Position numbers and translations under genes: made by a program. Shown piece by piece: positions 7,235 to 13,514 of a stretch of DNA of 13,514 bases. The notes beneath the pieces were generated by a model. That model searched no databases, was not told the origin of the DNA, and was given only the letters and a program-made list of their open reading frames with translations. The stretch's first letter is position 1; each line of letters starts with the position of its first letter. The stretch is taken from positions 1 through 13,514 of the forward strand of contig JABHNP010000140.1 of assembly GCA_018694455.1 (NCBI GenBank). Direction: 5' to 3'. Source of the DNA: Planctomycetaceae bacterium (GTDB taxonomy: Bacteria > Planctomycetota > Planctomycetia > Pirellulales > UBA1268).

Positions 7235-8232
7235 TGACTCTGGTGATTGGCATTGATGAGGCCGGCTATGGCCCTAACCTTGGTCCACTCGTGATTGGTG
7301 GATCTTCATGGGTTATCGACGAACCACAGAGCGAACGTCTTTTGAGTCCTGAAAAGATAGCGGCCGATACATTCATTGCGTTACAAAATGAAATTCACAA
7401 AGACTATCGAGCCGGAGTCGGGCCACCATGGGGTGATTCAAAAAAGATATTCACTCGGAAAGGCACAAAGACTGAAACCCTTGAACCATTGGAACGGGGT
7501 GTCTTGTCAGCGGTACAGATTGCGACAAACACACTACCAACCAATAGTGGTCAGCTGCTTTCATACCTGACACTTCAAATTCCACAGGAGACTAATGCCA
7601 CATGCTGGGAGAAGCTCGATGGAATTGCACTCCCTCAAGCAACATCACTATCAAAAACGATTGACCATGCAGGCCACGCTGAGAAACAGTTACAGAGCCA
7701 CACCATGCGGCTTACGGGTGTCGCCTGCCGATGGATTTTCCCAGAAAATTTTAATGCTTTACTCGATACTGGGATGAATAAATCGGATCTCCTTTCACAA
7801 CTATCGCTCCAACTCGCTTTTCATCTTCGAAGTCAACATCCACAGAGGCCCACAGTCATCTGGTGTGATCGGCATGGAGGACGAAAGCGGTATGCAGGTG
7901 TTGTCTCACATTGTTTCAATGCGGCACGAGTTGAACCAATATCAGAAACAGCAAACTGCTCTCGCTACCTCATTCACGACAACTCCGTTCCAACATCAAT
8001 ACATTTTTCTGTTGGTGGTGAATCTCAACTTCCTGTGGCAGTTGCGAGCATGACTGCAAAATATACACGGGAAGTTGCAATGACTGTCTTCAATGCATTC
8101 TGGACGCATCGCATGCCCACGCTGACACCAACCGCTGGGTATCCAGTCGACGCGCGCCGCTGGTGGCATGAGACACAGGCAGACCGACACCACCTAGGTA
8201 TCAAGGACACAGTTCTTTGGAGACGATCCTGA
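7234..8232 (+). CDS. RNase HII-like protein, extended and with an altered active site
   Basis: It resembles RNase HII (RnhB), which cuts RNA in RNA-DNA hybrids. Seen in 332 residues: GIDEAGYGPNLGP (6-18) matching the RNase HII DEAGRGP motif with Asp8 and Glu9; GDSKKIF (67-73) matching DSKKLS; IWCDRHGGR (209-217), where Asp212 fits the third acidic residue; GGESQLPVAVASMTAKYTRE (261-280) matching the GDxxxxxxxAASILAKVTRD region; and AGYPVDARRW (301-310) matching GYPT..H. Two oddities stand out: the fourth catalytic Asp is replaced by Glu263, and there are about 85 extra residues between DSKK and Asp212. RNase HII usually has about 200 residues. It may be a divergent nuclease or an inactive nucleic-acid-binding relative. 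Its ATG overlaps the methyltransferase stop by one base. Confidence 0.75.
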   Translation: MTLVIGIDEAGYGPNLGPLVIGGSSWVIDEPQSERLLSPEKIAADTFIALQNEIHKDYRAGVGPPWGDSKKIFTRKGTKTETLEPLERGVLSAVQIATNTLPTNSGQLLSYLTLQIPQETNATCWEKLDGIALPQATSLSKTIDHAGHAEKQLQSHTMRLTGVACRWIFPENFNALLDTGMNKSDLLSQLSLQLAFHLRSQHPQRPTVIWCDRHGGRKRYAGVVSHCFNAARVEPISETANCSRYLIHDNSVPTSIHFSVGGESQLPVAVASMTAKYTREVAMTVFNAFWTHRMPTLTPTAGYPVDARRWWHETQADRHHLGIKDTVLWRRS

Positions 8233-8270
8233 ACTTGCTATCACACTAGAGAGCTTCAACAATCAAAACC

Positions 8271-8768
8271 ATGAATATGTTACCGACACATCTCTATATT
8301 ATTCGGCATGCGTGGGCTGAAGATGGTTCACTCGATCAAGATGACTACGATCGTCGTCTCACCAAGAAAGGTCGGATACGATTTGAAAATTTTATGCGAT
8401 CCATGAATAACTCTGGGTTCGATGTTGACCTCATTGTGACAAGCCCCTTGGTGCGGACACGTGAAACTGCCGAGATCATGGTTGACGTGCTCAAAACACC
8501 CCGTTTGGAAATTCATAACGCGCTCGCTCCCGGCTCAAATTGGCCTGAAATCACGGAGTGGACCAGTGCAGAAAAAGCCCCACGTGTGGCCTGGGTCGGT
8601 CATGCTCCATGTGTCGGGCGACTTGTTGCAAAGGCAATCGGAGACGGCACGGCAGACATTCGGATGCAAAAAGGTGCTATCGCGTCAATTCGCCTTGAAA
8701 ATGGCTTTGGTCATTCCGGAGAACTGCAATGGCTCATTCCAGCACAAGTCATTGAAGCCGTACTCTAG
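8271..8768 (+). CDS. sixA: Phosphohistidine phosphatase SixA-like (histidine phosphatase superfamily)
   Basis: SixA removes phosphate from histidine residues; in E. coli it acts on phosphotransfer proteins (ArcB Hpt domain, PtsN-branch NPr). Seen in 165 residues: YIIRHAWAED (9-18) with the phospho-accepting His13 after Arg12, RRLTKKGR (28-35), SPLVRTRETAEI (58-69) with the pocket arginines, and WVGHAPCVG (108-116) with the second active-site His111. Length and motif order fit the small SixA branch rather than phosphoglycerate mutase, which is longer. The start may be the ATG at 8271 or, two codons later, at 8277. No partner phosphorelay gene is in the window. It lies 38 nt after the RNase HII-like gene, probably in the same transcript. 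Confidence 0.85.
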   Translation: MNMLPTHLYIIRHAWAEDGSLDQDDYDRRLTKKGRIRFENFMRSMNNSGFDVDLIVTSPLVRTRETAEIMVDVLKTPRLEIHNALAPGSNWPEITEWTSAEKAPRVAWVGHAPCVGRLVAKAIGDGTADIRMQKGAIASIRLENGFGHSGELQWLIPAQVIEAVL

Positions 8769-8836
8769 CTAGCTCATACTTCGTTATGAAAATACAGAAT
8801 GAATATGCAACAATCTCATAAAACAATTTTTCCTTT

Positions 8837-8850
8837 ATGAGGAATCTCAT
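8837..8850 (+). promoter_or_regulatory. Hairpin containing the ribosome binding site of the small lipoprotein
   Basis: ATGAG, loop GAAT, CTCAT (8837-8850) is a perfect 5-bp stem-loop that holds the GAGGA Shine-Dalgarno (8839-8843), which lies 8 nt before the ATG at 8852. Pairing could reduce access of ribosomes to the site. The stem is short, so the effect is uncertain. Confidence 0.4.
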
Positions 8851-8851
8851 C

Positions 8852-9244
8852 ATGAATAAAACGTGGAACTCCTGCACAAAAGCGTTGTGCATCATTTGTT
8901 TTCTCTATTCAAGTACTTTGTTTTTTGGCTGCTCGTCAAAGGAGCCACCCCCGAGTGAAGTCATTGAAATTGAGACTATCGAAATTCTTGATCTCGATAG
9001 CAATGAGAAATCCCCACAGCCCAGTGCTGCCGAGCAAGAAGTGAAGAAGGCCCGTACTGCTCGGCAATCAGCCGATGAGGCAAAAGCTGCTGCTGATCGC
9101 GAAATAGAAGCCGCAGCACAATCAGTGACGCCAACAGAAAAAAAGACAGAAAAAAGGCCTGCAGAAAAGACAGGGATCCCACCTGATCCTGAGACTTCCA
9201 ACACACCTTCGCCCAAAGATACTTCCTCTGATGCCAGCAACTGA
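8852..9244 (+). CDS. Small lipoprotein of unknown function
   Basis: I do not recognise a family. With the ATG at 8852 it has 130 residues: a short basic start, a hydrophobic signal segment and a lipobox-like LFFGC whose Cys (near residue 27) would be lipidated. Next comes an acidic run (EVIEIETIEILDLDS), then an Ala/Lys/Glu-rich stretch of about 30 residues likely to be helical or a coiled coil, then a Lys/Pro/Ser/Thr-rich tail likely to be disordered. No catalytic motif is visible. GAGGA 8 nt before 8852 favours this start over the in-frame ATG at 8837. Its last 14 nt overlap the kinase gene in another frame, suggesting coupling. The composition suggests a periplasmic spacer or tether; that is only a guess. 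Confidence 0.7.
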   Translation: MNKTWNSCTKALCIICFLYSSTLFFGCSSKEPPPSEVIEIETIEILDLDSNEKSPQPSAAEQEVKKARTARQSADEAKAAADREIEAAAQSVTPTEKKTEKRPAEKTGIPPDPETSNTPSPKDTSSDASN

Positions 9245-10289
9245 AACACCGCAACTGCTCCGACCGGCAGCCGATGTATCTGGCCCGCTGTTTGTTGGTA
9301 TTGATCTCGGTGGAACCAACATCAAAGTCGCTCTCGTTGACAACAGTGGCCAGTTGGTAGCGTTTCATACCGAACCAACCAATGTTGCACACGGGCCAGA
9401 TAATGCTGCTATTCGCATGGGCCAGTCTGTTGGGCTACTGGCAGGTTGTGTCGGGCGAGATCGTTCTGGAATATCAGCTGTGGGTCTTGGCACTCCAGGC
9501 CCACAAGATCTCTCAACGGGCATTCTCCTCAAACCAGGCAACTTTCCAGGCTGGGAAAATTTTCCAATCCGGGAACGTGTTTCAGAGCATTGTGGCCATA
9601 ACGTGACGTATGCAAATGATGCAACTGCAGCCGCATACGGAGAATTCTGGGTAGGTTCCGGGAGAGACGATTCGAGCCTCGTGCTTCTCACACTAGGTAC
9701 CGGCGTTGGTGGTGGCATCATTATCCACGATATGACTATTGAAGGAGCGCACAGCCATGGTGCAGAGTGCGGACATATTATTGTCGACTCTTCACCGACA
9801 GCTCGGATATGCCCGTGTGGTCAACCAGGTCATCTTGAGGCCTATGCAAGTGCAACAGCACTCAATGCAAGAGCATCTGAACGACTTAAAGATGGTGCTG
9901 TAGGAAGCCTTGCAGATGCTGTTACCCTCGGTGAATCGATAACACCGATTTTGATAGGCAGCCATGCTGAACAGGGCGATGCGATTGCCATGGACCTGCT
10001 GATGGAAACGGCTGATTGGCTGGCTGTTGGGATTGTGACACTGATGCATACGATTGATCCATCGGCTATCATTTTAGGCGGAGCGATGACGTTTGGCCGG
10101 GAAGACAACCCTGTTGGACGAGCATTTCTTGATCGTATCGACACCTGTGTCCGCCGCCATACATTTCCAACACTCGCTGAGAAGACAGCTATTCGATTTG
10201 CCACACTTGGCGGCAATGCAGGATCCATTGGTGCAGCCGGCCTCGGTCGACTCGCCTGGAAGCAACACAACACTCCAATGCACGCCTAG
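9231..10289 (+). CDS. ROK-family sugar kinase, probable glucokinase
   Basis: ROK kinases phosphorylate sugars such as glucose, mannose or fructose with ATP, feeding glycolysis. Seen in 352 residues: phosphate-1 motif GIDLGGTNIK (23-32), GLGTPGPQD (85-93), ANDATAAAYGE (128-138) with catalytic base Asp130, LTLGTGVGGG (153-162), then GAECGHIIVD (177-186) and CPCGQPGHLE (194-203). The last two form the ROK zinc site, here His182, Cys194 and Cys196 with His201 where most members have Cys. There is no N-terminal DNA-binding domain, so it is a kinase and not a ROK repressor. Glucose is the best guess for substrate, but the sugar is not proven. The ATG at 9231 is the only sensible start before the phosphate motif and overlaps the lipoprotein gene by 14 nt. 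lepA follows after 33 nt. Confidence 0.88.
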   Translation: MPATETPQLLRPAADVSGPLFVGIDLGGTNIKVALVDNSGQLVAFHTEPTNVAHGPDNAAIRMGQSVGLLAGCVGRDRSGISAVGLGTPGPQDLSTGILLKPGNFPGWENFPIRERVSEHCGHNVTYANDATAAAYGEFWVGSGRDDSSLVLLTLGTGVGGGIIIHDMTIEGAHSHGAECGHIIVDSSPTARICPCGQPGHLEAYASATALNARASERLKDGAVGSLADAVTLGESITPILIGSHAEQGDAIAMDLLMETADWLAVGIVTLMHTIDPSAIILGGAMTFGREDNPVGRAFLDRIDTCVRRHTFPTLAEKTAIRFATLGGNAGSIGAAGLGRLAWKQHNTPMHA

Positions 10290-10322
10290 ACACTCTCTTC
10301 ATCTCACGGAAAGATTTCCTGA

Positions 10323-12134
10323 ATGCCGTTCGACTGCAAGCATATTCGCAACTTTTCAATCGTTGCTCACATTGATCACGGCAAAAGTACGCTCGCCGAC
10401 CGATTGCTAGAGAACACTGGCACCGTTGAGAAACGTCAACTCAAGACGCAAATGCTCGATGACATGGAACTTGAGCGGCAGCGAGGCATTACGATCAAAG
10501 CTCGAGCAGTTCGGATGGAATACCGTCATAATGATGAACTGTATGAGCTCAACCTTATTGATACACCCGGCCATGTCGACTTTCATTATGAAGTTTCACG
10601 ATCTCTCGCCTGTTGTGAAGGAGCTGTTTTGCTTGTTGATGCGTTCCAAGGCGTAGAGGCTCAGACAGTTGCCAATGCCTATGCTGCCATCAATGAGAAT
10701 CTTGAAATTGTTCCTGTCATCAACAAGGTTGATCTTGTCCATGCGAGGGTTGATGAAGTGCTTCTTGAAATGGAACAGTCTCTTGCTATTGATTCCGATG
10801 AAGTCATTCGCGCGAGTGCAAAAACTGGAATCGGCATCGATGAATTATTAGGTGCCATCATTGATCGGATCCCACCGCCACAGGGTGATCCTGACAAAGT
10901 GTTACAGGCACTGATTTTTGACAGTCACTATGACAGCTATCGCGGTGTCATTACCTATGTACGAATCATTGATGGCACTGTGAAAAAAGGACAGAAGATT
11001 CGATTTTTGAGAACAGGGGTCACGCATGAGGTCATTGATCTTGGGCAGTTTGTCCCACAGCGTCGATCATGCGACCAACTTGCTGCCGGCCAGGTAGGGT
11101 ATCTGGTCTGTAACATCAAAGATGTCGAGCATGTTCATATTGGTGACACGCTTACAGTCCCAGGTAAAGAGGGAGCCACAGCCGTTGCTGGCTACAAACC
11201 ACCGCAGCGGATGGTCTACTGTGGGCTCTACCCATCTGAGGGTGAAAACTTCGAGGAGTTGCGAGAATCCCTTGAACGACTGGCAATCAACGATCCTTCG
11301 TTTGAGTTTCAGCCTGAAAGTAGCGAGGCGCTTGGGTTTGGTTTTCGCTGTGGTTTTCTTGGCCTCTTGCATATGGAAATCATCCAGCAGCGACTTGAGC
11401 AAGAAGCGGACCTTGATCTTGTTCAGACTGCACCCAACGTGACGTATCAGCTTCTTTTGAAGAATGGTAAGACGCTTGAAATCAGAAATCCCCAGGATGT
11501 TCCGGATACTGGACAGATTGAAGAGTTTCGTCAGCCAATTGTTCGGTGTAATTTCCTGGTACCAGTAGAGTTTATCGGCCCTGTAATGCAACTGTGTAGT
11601 GACCGACGTGGTGTCTTTCTGAAAACTGAATATCTTTCACCAACACGGGCAATGCTTTCGTTTGATCTCCCGCTGGGTGAAGTGATCTATGATCTGCATG
11701 ACAAAATCAAGAGTGTAACTCGTGGATATGGAACACTCGACTACGAATTACAGGGATACTTTCCTGCAGATCTTGCACGGCTGGATATTCTTGTTGGTGG
11801 CAAACAGGTTGACGCTCTTTCGATTATCTGTGACCGCAGAGATGCCGATAGACGAGGTCGAGCGATTGTCAAGAAACTGCGTGGTGAAATTGATCGCCAC
11901 ATGTTTGAGGTAGCCTTACAGGCTGCGATCGGTACCAAGATTATTGCCCGAGAAACAATTTCTGCACTACGAAAAAATGTCACCGCAAAGTGCTATGGCG
12001 GTGACATCTCTCGAAAGAAAAAGCTCTGGGCAAAGCAAAAAGAAGGTAAAAAAAGGATGAAGAGTATCGGCTCAGTCGATATCCCTCAAAAGGCGTTTAT
12101 GGCAGTCCTCGAAACTGGTGCAGAGCGACAATAA
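10323..12134 (+). CDS. lepA: Elongation factor 4 (LepA), ribosome-associated GTPase
   Basis: LepA (EF4) is a conserved ribosome-binding GTPase linked to back-translocation and to ribosome assembly. Seen in 603 residues, the normal family length: G1 AHIDHGKS (15-22), ERQRGITIKA (51-60) as switch I, G3 DTPGHVDF (80-87), G4 NKVD (134-137), a G5 SAKTGIG, then the EF-G-like domains, including GFGFRCGFLGLLHMEI. The LepA-specific C-terminal domain ends in KRMKSIGSVDIPQKAFMAVL. The start gives the standard N-terminus IRNFSIVAHIDHG. In many bacteria lepA lies directly before lepB; here the two are about 4.3 kb apart on opposite strands, with the methyltransferase-to-kinase block between them. The stop is followed by a structured convergent gap. 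Confidence 0.97.
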   Translation: MPFDCKHIRNFSIVAHIDHGKSTLADRLLENTGTVEKRQLKTQMLDDMELERQRGITIKARAVRMEYRHNDELYELNLIDTPGHVDFHYEVSRSLACCEGAVLLVDAFQGVEAQTVANAYAAINENLEIVPVINKVDLVHARVDEVLLEMEQSLAIDSDEVIRASAKTGIGIDELLGAIIDRIPPPQGDPDKVLQALIFDSHYDSYRGVITYVRIIDGTVKKGQKIRFLRTGVTHEVIDLGQFVPQRRSCDQLAAGQVGYLVCNIKDVEHVHIGDTLTVPGKEGATAVAGYKPPQRMVYCGLYPSEGENFEELRESLERLAINDPSFEFQPESSEALGFGFRCGFLGLLHMEIIQQRLEQEADLDLVQTAPNVTYQLLLKNGKTLEIRNPQDVPDTGQIEEFRQPIVRCNFLVPVEFIGPVMQLCSDRRGVFLKTEYLSPTRAMLSFDLPLGEVIYDLHDKIKSVTRGYGTLDYELQGYFPADLARLDILVGGKQVDALSIICDRRDADRRGRAIVKKLRGEIDRHMFEVALQAAIGTKIIARETISALRKNVTAKCYGGDISRKKKLWAKQKEGKKRMKSIGSVDIPQKAFMAVLETGAERQ

Positions 12135-12166
12135 CGCCGACTCGTAACGCTTAGAATTTTTTAAAG

Positions 12167-12233
12167 CCACTGAAGCAATGGCATAGTAGGGTCATGGTTG
12201 ACCCTAGTTGTCACAGTCTCTGCCATGAAGTGG
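12167..12233. repeat. Nested inverted repeat after lepA
   Basis: Three pairs of arms nest within 67 nt. The outer arms are CCAC (12167-12170) and GTGG (12230-12233), the middle arms TGGCA (12179-12183) and TGCCA (12221-12225), and the inner arms TAGGGTCA (12187-12194) and TGACCCTA (12199-12206) around a 4-nt loop. The inner stem is a perfect 8 bp. No T-run follows on either strand. It lies between convergent genes and may end or stabilise the lepA transcript, or form a small structured RNA. Confidence 0.5.
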
Positions 12234-12253
12234 TTGAGTGCTTGATGTCCCTG

Positions 12254-12274
12254 CTGAACAGCTTTAAAGTTCAG
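12254..12274 (-). terminator. Possible weak terminator of the beta-barrel-like gene
   Basis: On the minus strand, just after the stop of the beta-barrel-like gene, CTGAAC and GTTCAG form a perfect 6-bp stem with a 9-nt loop. There is no T-run. A second short stem (CCGCC/GGCGG) covers the last codons. A role in 3'-end formation is plausible but unproven. Confidence 0.3.
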
Positions 12275-12278
12275 TCGC

Positions 12279-13070
12279 TTACCGCCAACGGCGGAAAGGT
12301 TCATAGATTCGAATTGTCAGCAACAACTCACTGGCAGAATAATTTGTGAGATAGCTACCAGCAGGTACTGGTGGCAAACCAATACGAATATTTGCCTGGT
12401 TATCACCAAGTGCGAAAAATCGGTATCCAAGATCAATTGCCATACGATTTGACACGTCATAAATTAAGCCACCACCGGCTTGCCAGGCAAAACTTGAAAC
12501 GTTTTCATTACTCTCAATAAGTGGGACCGGTCCCGTAAAACCAGTCACTACTGATCGATACCCACCGGCACCAATACCGGCACCAGCATATAGATTAAAA
12601 TCTCCAACGACCTTATAGTCTCGCCAAACATTCACCATCGTTGACCACCCATCACGAGCAGCAACAGTGGCAACTGAACCCGATTCTACTCCCGTAGCAG
12701 AAATTTGATCACGTCCACGGCCTTCAAATTCGAAACGCCACGCACCACCGTCACGAAGATATCGCATCCCGAGCGTACCACCAGCTGTAAAGAGGGATTG
12801 ATTTGGCACAACAGTTTCAACACCCTCTTCTTTGTTCAGCGTGCCAAAGTCTGCACCAACGATACCACCAAGATAAAATTGCCGACAATTGTTACTCGTA
12901 TCACAGTCTGAAAGAAACGAGTCACAGTCTTGAGTAGCCATCACTTTGGCTGCCGAGCTCAATGCCAGAAAACATACTCCAGATGTACAAAGAGTAAGGC
13001 CAGTGACCCTGAGCCACTGAGATTTTTTTGTAAACAAAGCTTGAGCAAATGACATTATTCGAACAGGCAT
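12279..13070 (-). CDS. Secreted outer-membrane beta-barrel-like protein
   Basis: With the ATG at 13070 the product has 263 residues. It starts with basic residues and a hydrophobic stretch (about 20-40) ending in SSAAKVMATQ, a likely signal peptide cleaved near residue 45. The mature part opens with a Cys/Asp/Asn-rich segment (CDSFLSDCDTSNNC). Alternating strands rich in Gly and aromatics follow, such as FYLGGIVGADFG, WRFEFEGRGR, FNLYAGAGIGAGGY, AWQAGGGLIYDV and MAIDLGYRFFAL. This is the pattern of small OmpA/OmpW/opacity-type barrels with 8 or so strands. The end is LLLTIRIYEPFRRWR. The frame stays open upstream to 13295, but that part is not a signal peptide; AAGGA 8 nt before 13070 decides the start. 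No cargo or receptor role can be read. It converges on lepA. Confidence 0.72.
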   Translation of the reverse strand: MPVRIMSFAQALFTKKSQWLRVTGLTLCTSGVCFLALSSAAKVMATQDCDSFLSDCDTSNNCRQFYLGGIVGADFGTLNKEEGVETVVPNQSLFTAGGTLGMRYLRDGGAWRFEFEGRGRDQISATGVESGSVATVAARDGWSTMVNVWRDYKVVGDFNLYAGAGIGAGGYRSVVTGFTGPVPLIESNENVSSFAWQAGGGLIYDVSNRMAIDLGYRFFALGDNQANIRIGLPPVPAGSYLTNYSASELLLTIRIYEPFRRWR

Positions 13071-13078
13071 TTTGTAAT

Positions 13079-13083
13079 TCCTT
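13079..13083 (-). promoter_or_regulatory. Ribosome binding site of the beta-barrel-like gene
   Basis: On the minus strand AAGGA lies 8 nt before the ATG at 13070. It supports this start, which also places the signal peptide near the N-terminus, over the longer open frame to 13295. Confidence 0.6.
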
Positions 13084-13348
13084 AAAAACGTCTCGCGATA
13101 CAGTTTATTTTTCATTCCAACTTGAAGACCACTGATACGTTGGTTCAACTCTCCGCCAGACAAAAGAGAGAAACCTCTTGTGACCAGAATTAAATCCATA
13201 CATGTCAGGATCGCTAATGAGCTATCGACCCAATCTTTTGAAATTTTCATGACAAACAAGACAGGCATTGCTTCCGGCATTACCCGGAAAGTCATACATG
13301 GCTGAAGTCATGTGTGCAGGTGAAGACATTGGTACAAAATATCGTTAC

Positions 13349-13377
13349 AAAAAAACTGGCAGGAATGCACATGCCAG
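13349..13377 (-). terminator. Intrinsic terminator on the minus strand
   Basis: Read on the minus strand, CTGGCA and TGCCAG form a perfect 6-bp stem with a 10-nt loop, followed directly by seven T. This is the form of a Rho-independent terminator. It most likely ends an off-window gene that runs leftwards into this region, separating it from the beta-barrel-like gene. An attenuator in a long leader is the alternative. Confidence 0.65.
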
Positions 13378-13472
13378 CAAAACAGCATCAATACAGCCCA
13401 TGCATTGCTGTGAAGAGGTATGGTCCGAGAGGCCATGAACCAATCGTTACATAGGCTCTGCATGACGCATTT

Positions 13473-13505
13473 TACCACTGTGCTCTGCGTACCACTGTGC
13501 TCTGC
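13473..13505 (+). repeat. Short direct repeat at the right edge
   Basis: TACCACTGTGCTCTGC occurs at 13473-13488 and again at 13490-13505, a 17-nt period with one spacer base. GCTCTGC also occurs once more at about 13455. The array may continue past the window edge. Confidence 0.7.
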
Positions 13506-13514
13506 CAGCAGGCA

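Larger units (their letters stand above)
13071..13514. other. Long non-coding stretch upstream of the beta-barrel-like gene
   Basis: About 440 nt hold no gene I can support. The part up to 13348 must contain the promoter and leader of the beta-barrel-like gene; I could not pick convincing -35/-10 boxes. Beyond it are a minus-strand terminator (13349-13377) and a short direct repeat at the edge (13473-13505). Confidence 0.5.

Noticed and set aside
9842..10273. 143-codon antisense open frame within the ROK kinase gene
   Set aside because: It has low-complexity Ser/Ala/Arg composition, no motif, and lies entirely opposite conserved kinase residues.
11067..11591. 174-codon open frame antisense to lepA
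   Set aside because: It is the complement of a strongly conserved LepA segment. The translation shows no domain or start signal, so it is a by-product of lepA codon use.
13071..13295. N-terminal extension of the barrel-like protein up to an ATG at 13295
   Set aside because: The extension would put about 75 residues before the signal peptide. The ATG at 13070 has a well-spaced AAGGA and gives a normal signal sequence.
1..13514. Mobile element, prophage or defence island
   Set aside because: I see no transposase, integrase, phage or known defence gene, no tRNA edge and no composition break by eye; the genes are mainly housekeeping. The lone RecQ-like helicase has no defence-type neighbours.

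Overview
The window looks like chromosomal DNA of a Gram-negative bacterium, most likely a member of Planctomycetota (Pirellula-like lineage). This is inference from protein style: a secreted-type arylsulfatase, a very long signal peptidase I with inserted domains, a short RecQ-type helicase, and a TrmH-like methyltransferase whose sequence resembles planctomycete versions as I remember them. No marker gene such as rRNA is present, so the phylum call is not proven. Lipoproteins, an LptB ATPase and a beta-barrel-like protein all point to a cell with an outer membrane. Base composition looks even, slightly below 50% GC by eye. There are no transposases, integrases, phage genes, CRISPR arrays or tRNAs.

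Layout, left to right. (1) Positions 1-1824: the main part of a sulfatase whose 5' end lies outside the window. (2) 1937-3382: a short RecQ-family helicase lacking the usual zinc-finger cysteines. (3) 3415-6678, minus strand: a compact envelope cluster transcribed as thioredoxin-like lipoprotein, then signal peptidase I (6 nt gap), then lptB (51 nt gap). It converges on the helicase. (4) 6665-12134, plus strand: six genes in a row: TrmH/SpoU-like RNA methyltransferase, RNase HII-like protein (ATG overlapping the preceding stop), SixA-like phosphatase, a small lipoprotein, a ROK-family sugar kinase (overlapping the lipoprotein by 14 nt) and lepA. The plus and minus clusters diverge from a point where their start regions overlap, and one CATG supplies an ATG on each strand. 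(5) 12279-13070, minus strand: a secreted beta-barrel-like protein convergent with lepA. It is preceded by about 440 nt of non-coding DNA that holds a terminator for an off-window minus-strand gene.

Functionally this is mostly housekeeping: protein export and envelope assembly (lepB, lptB, thioredoxin lipoprotein), RNA modification and nucleic-acid maintenance (methyltransferase, RNase H-like, RecQ-like), translation (lepA), sugar phosphorylation (ROK kinase) and sulfated-substrate degradation (sulfatase). I do not see a clear new multi-gene defence or mobile system. The most interesting points are lineage-specific remodelling of familiar proteins (the LepB insertions, the extended RNase HII-like protein with an altered active site, the RecQ-like protein without its zinc knuckle), the face-to-face start codons, and a nested inverted repeat after lepA.
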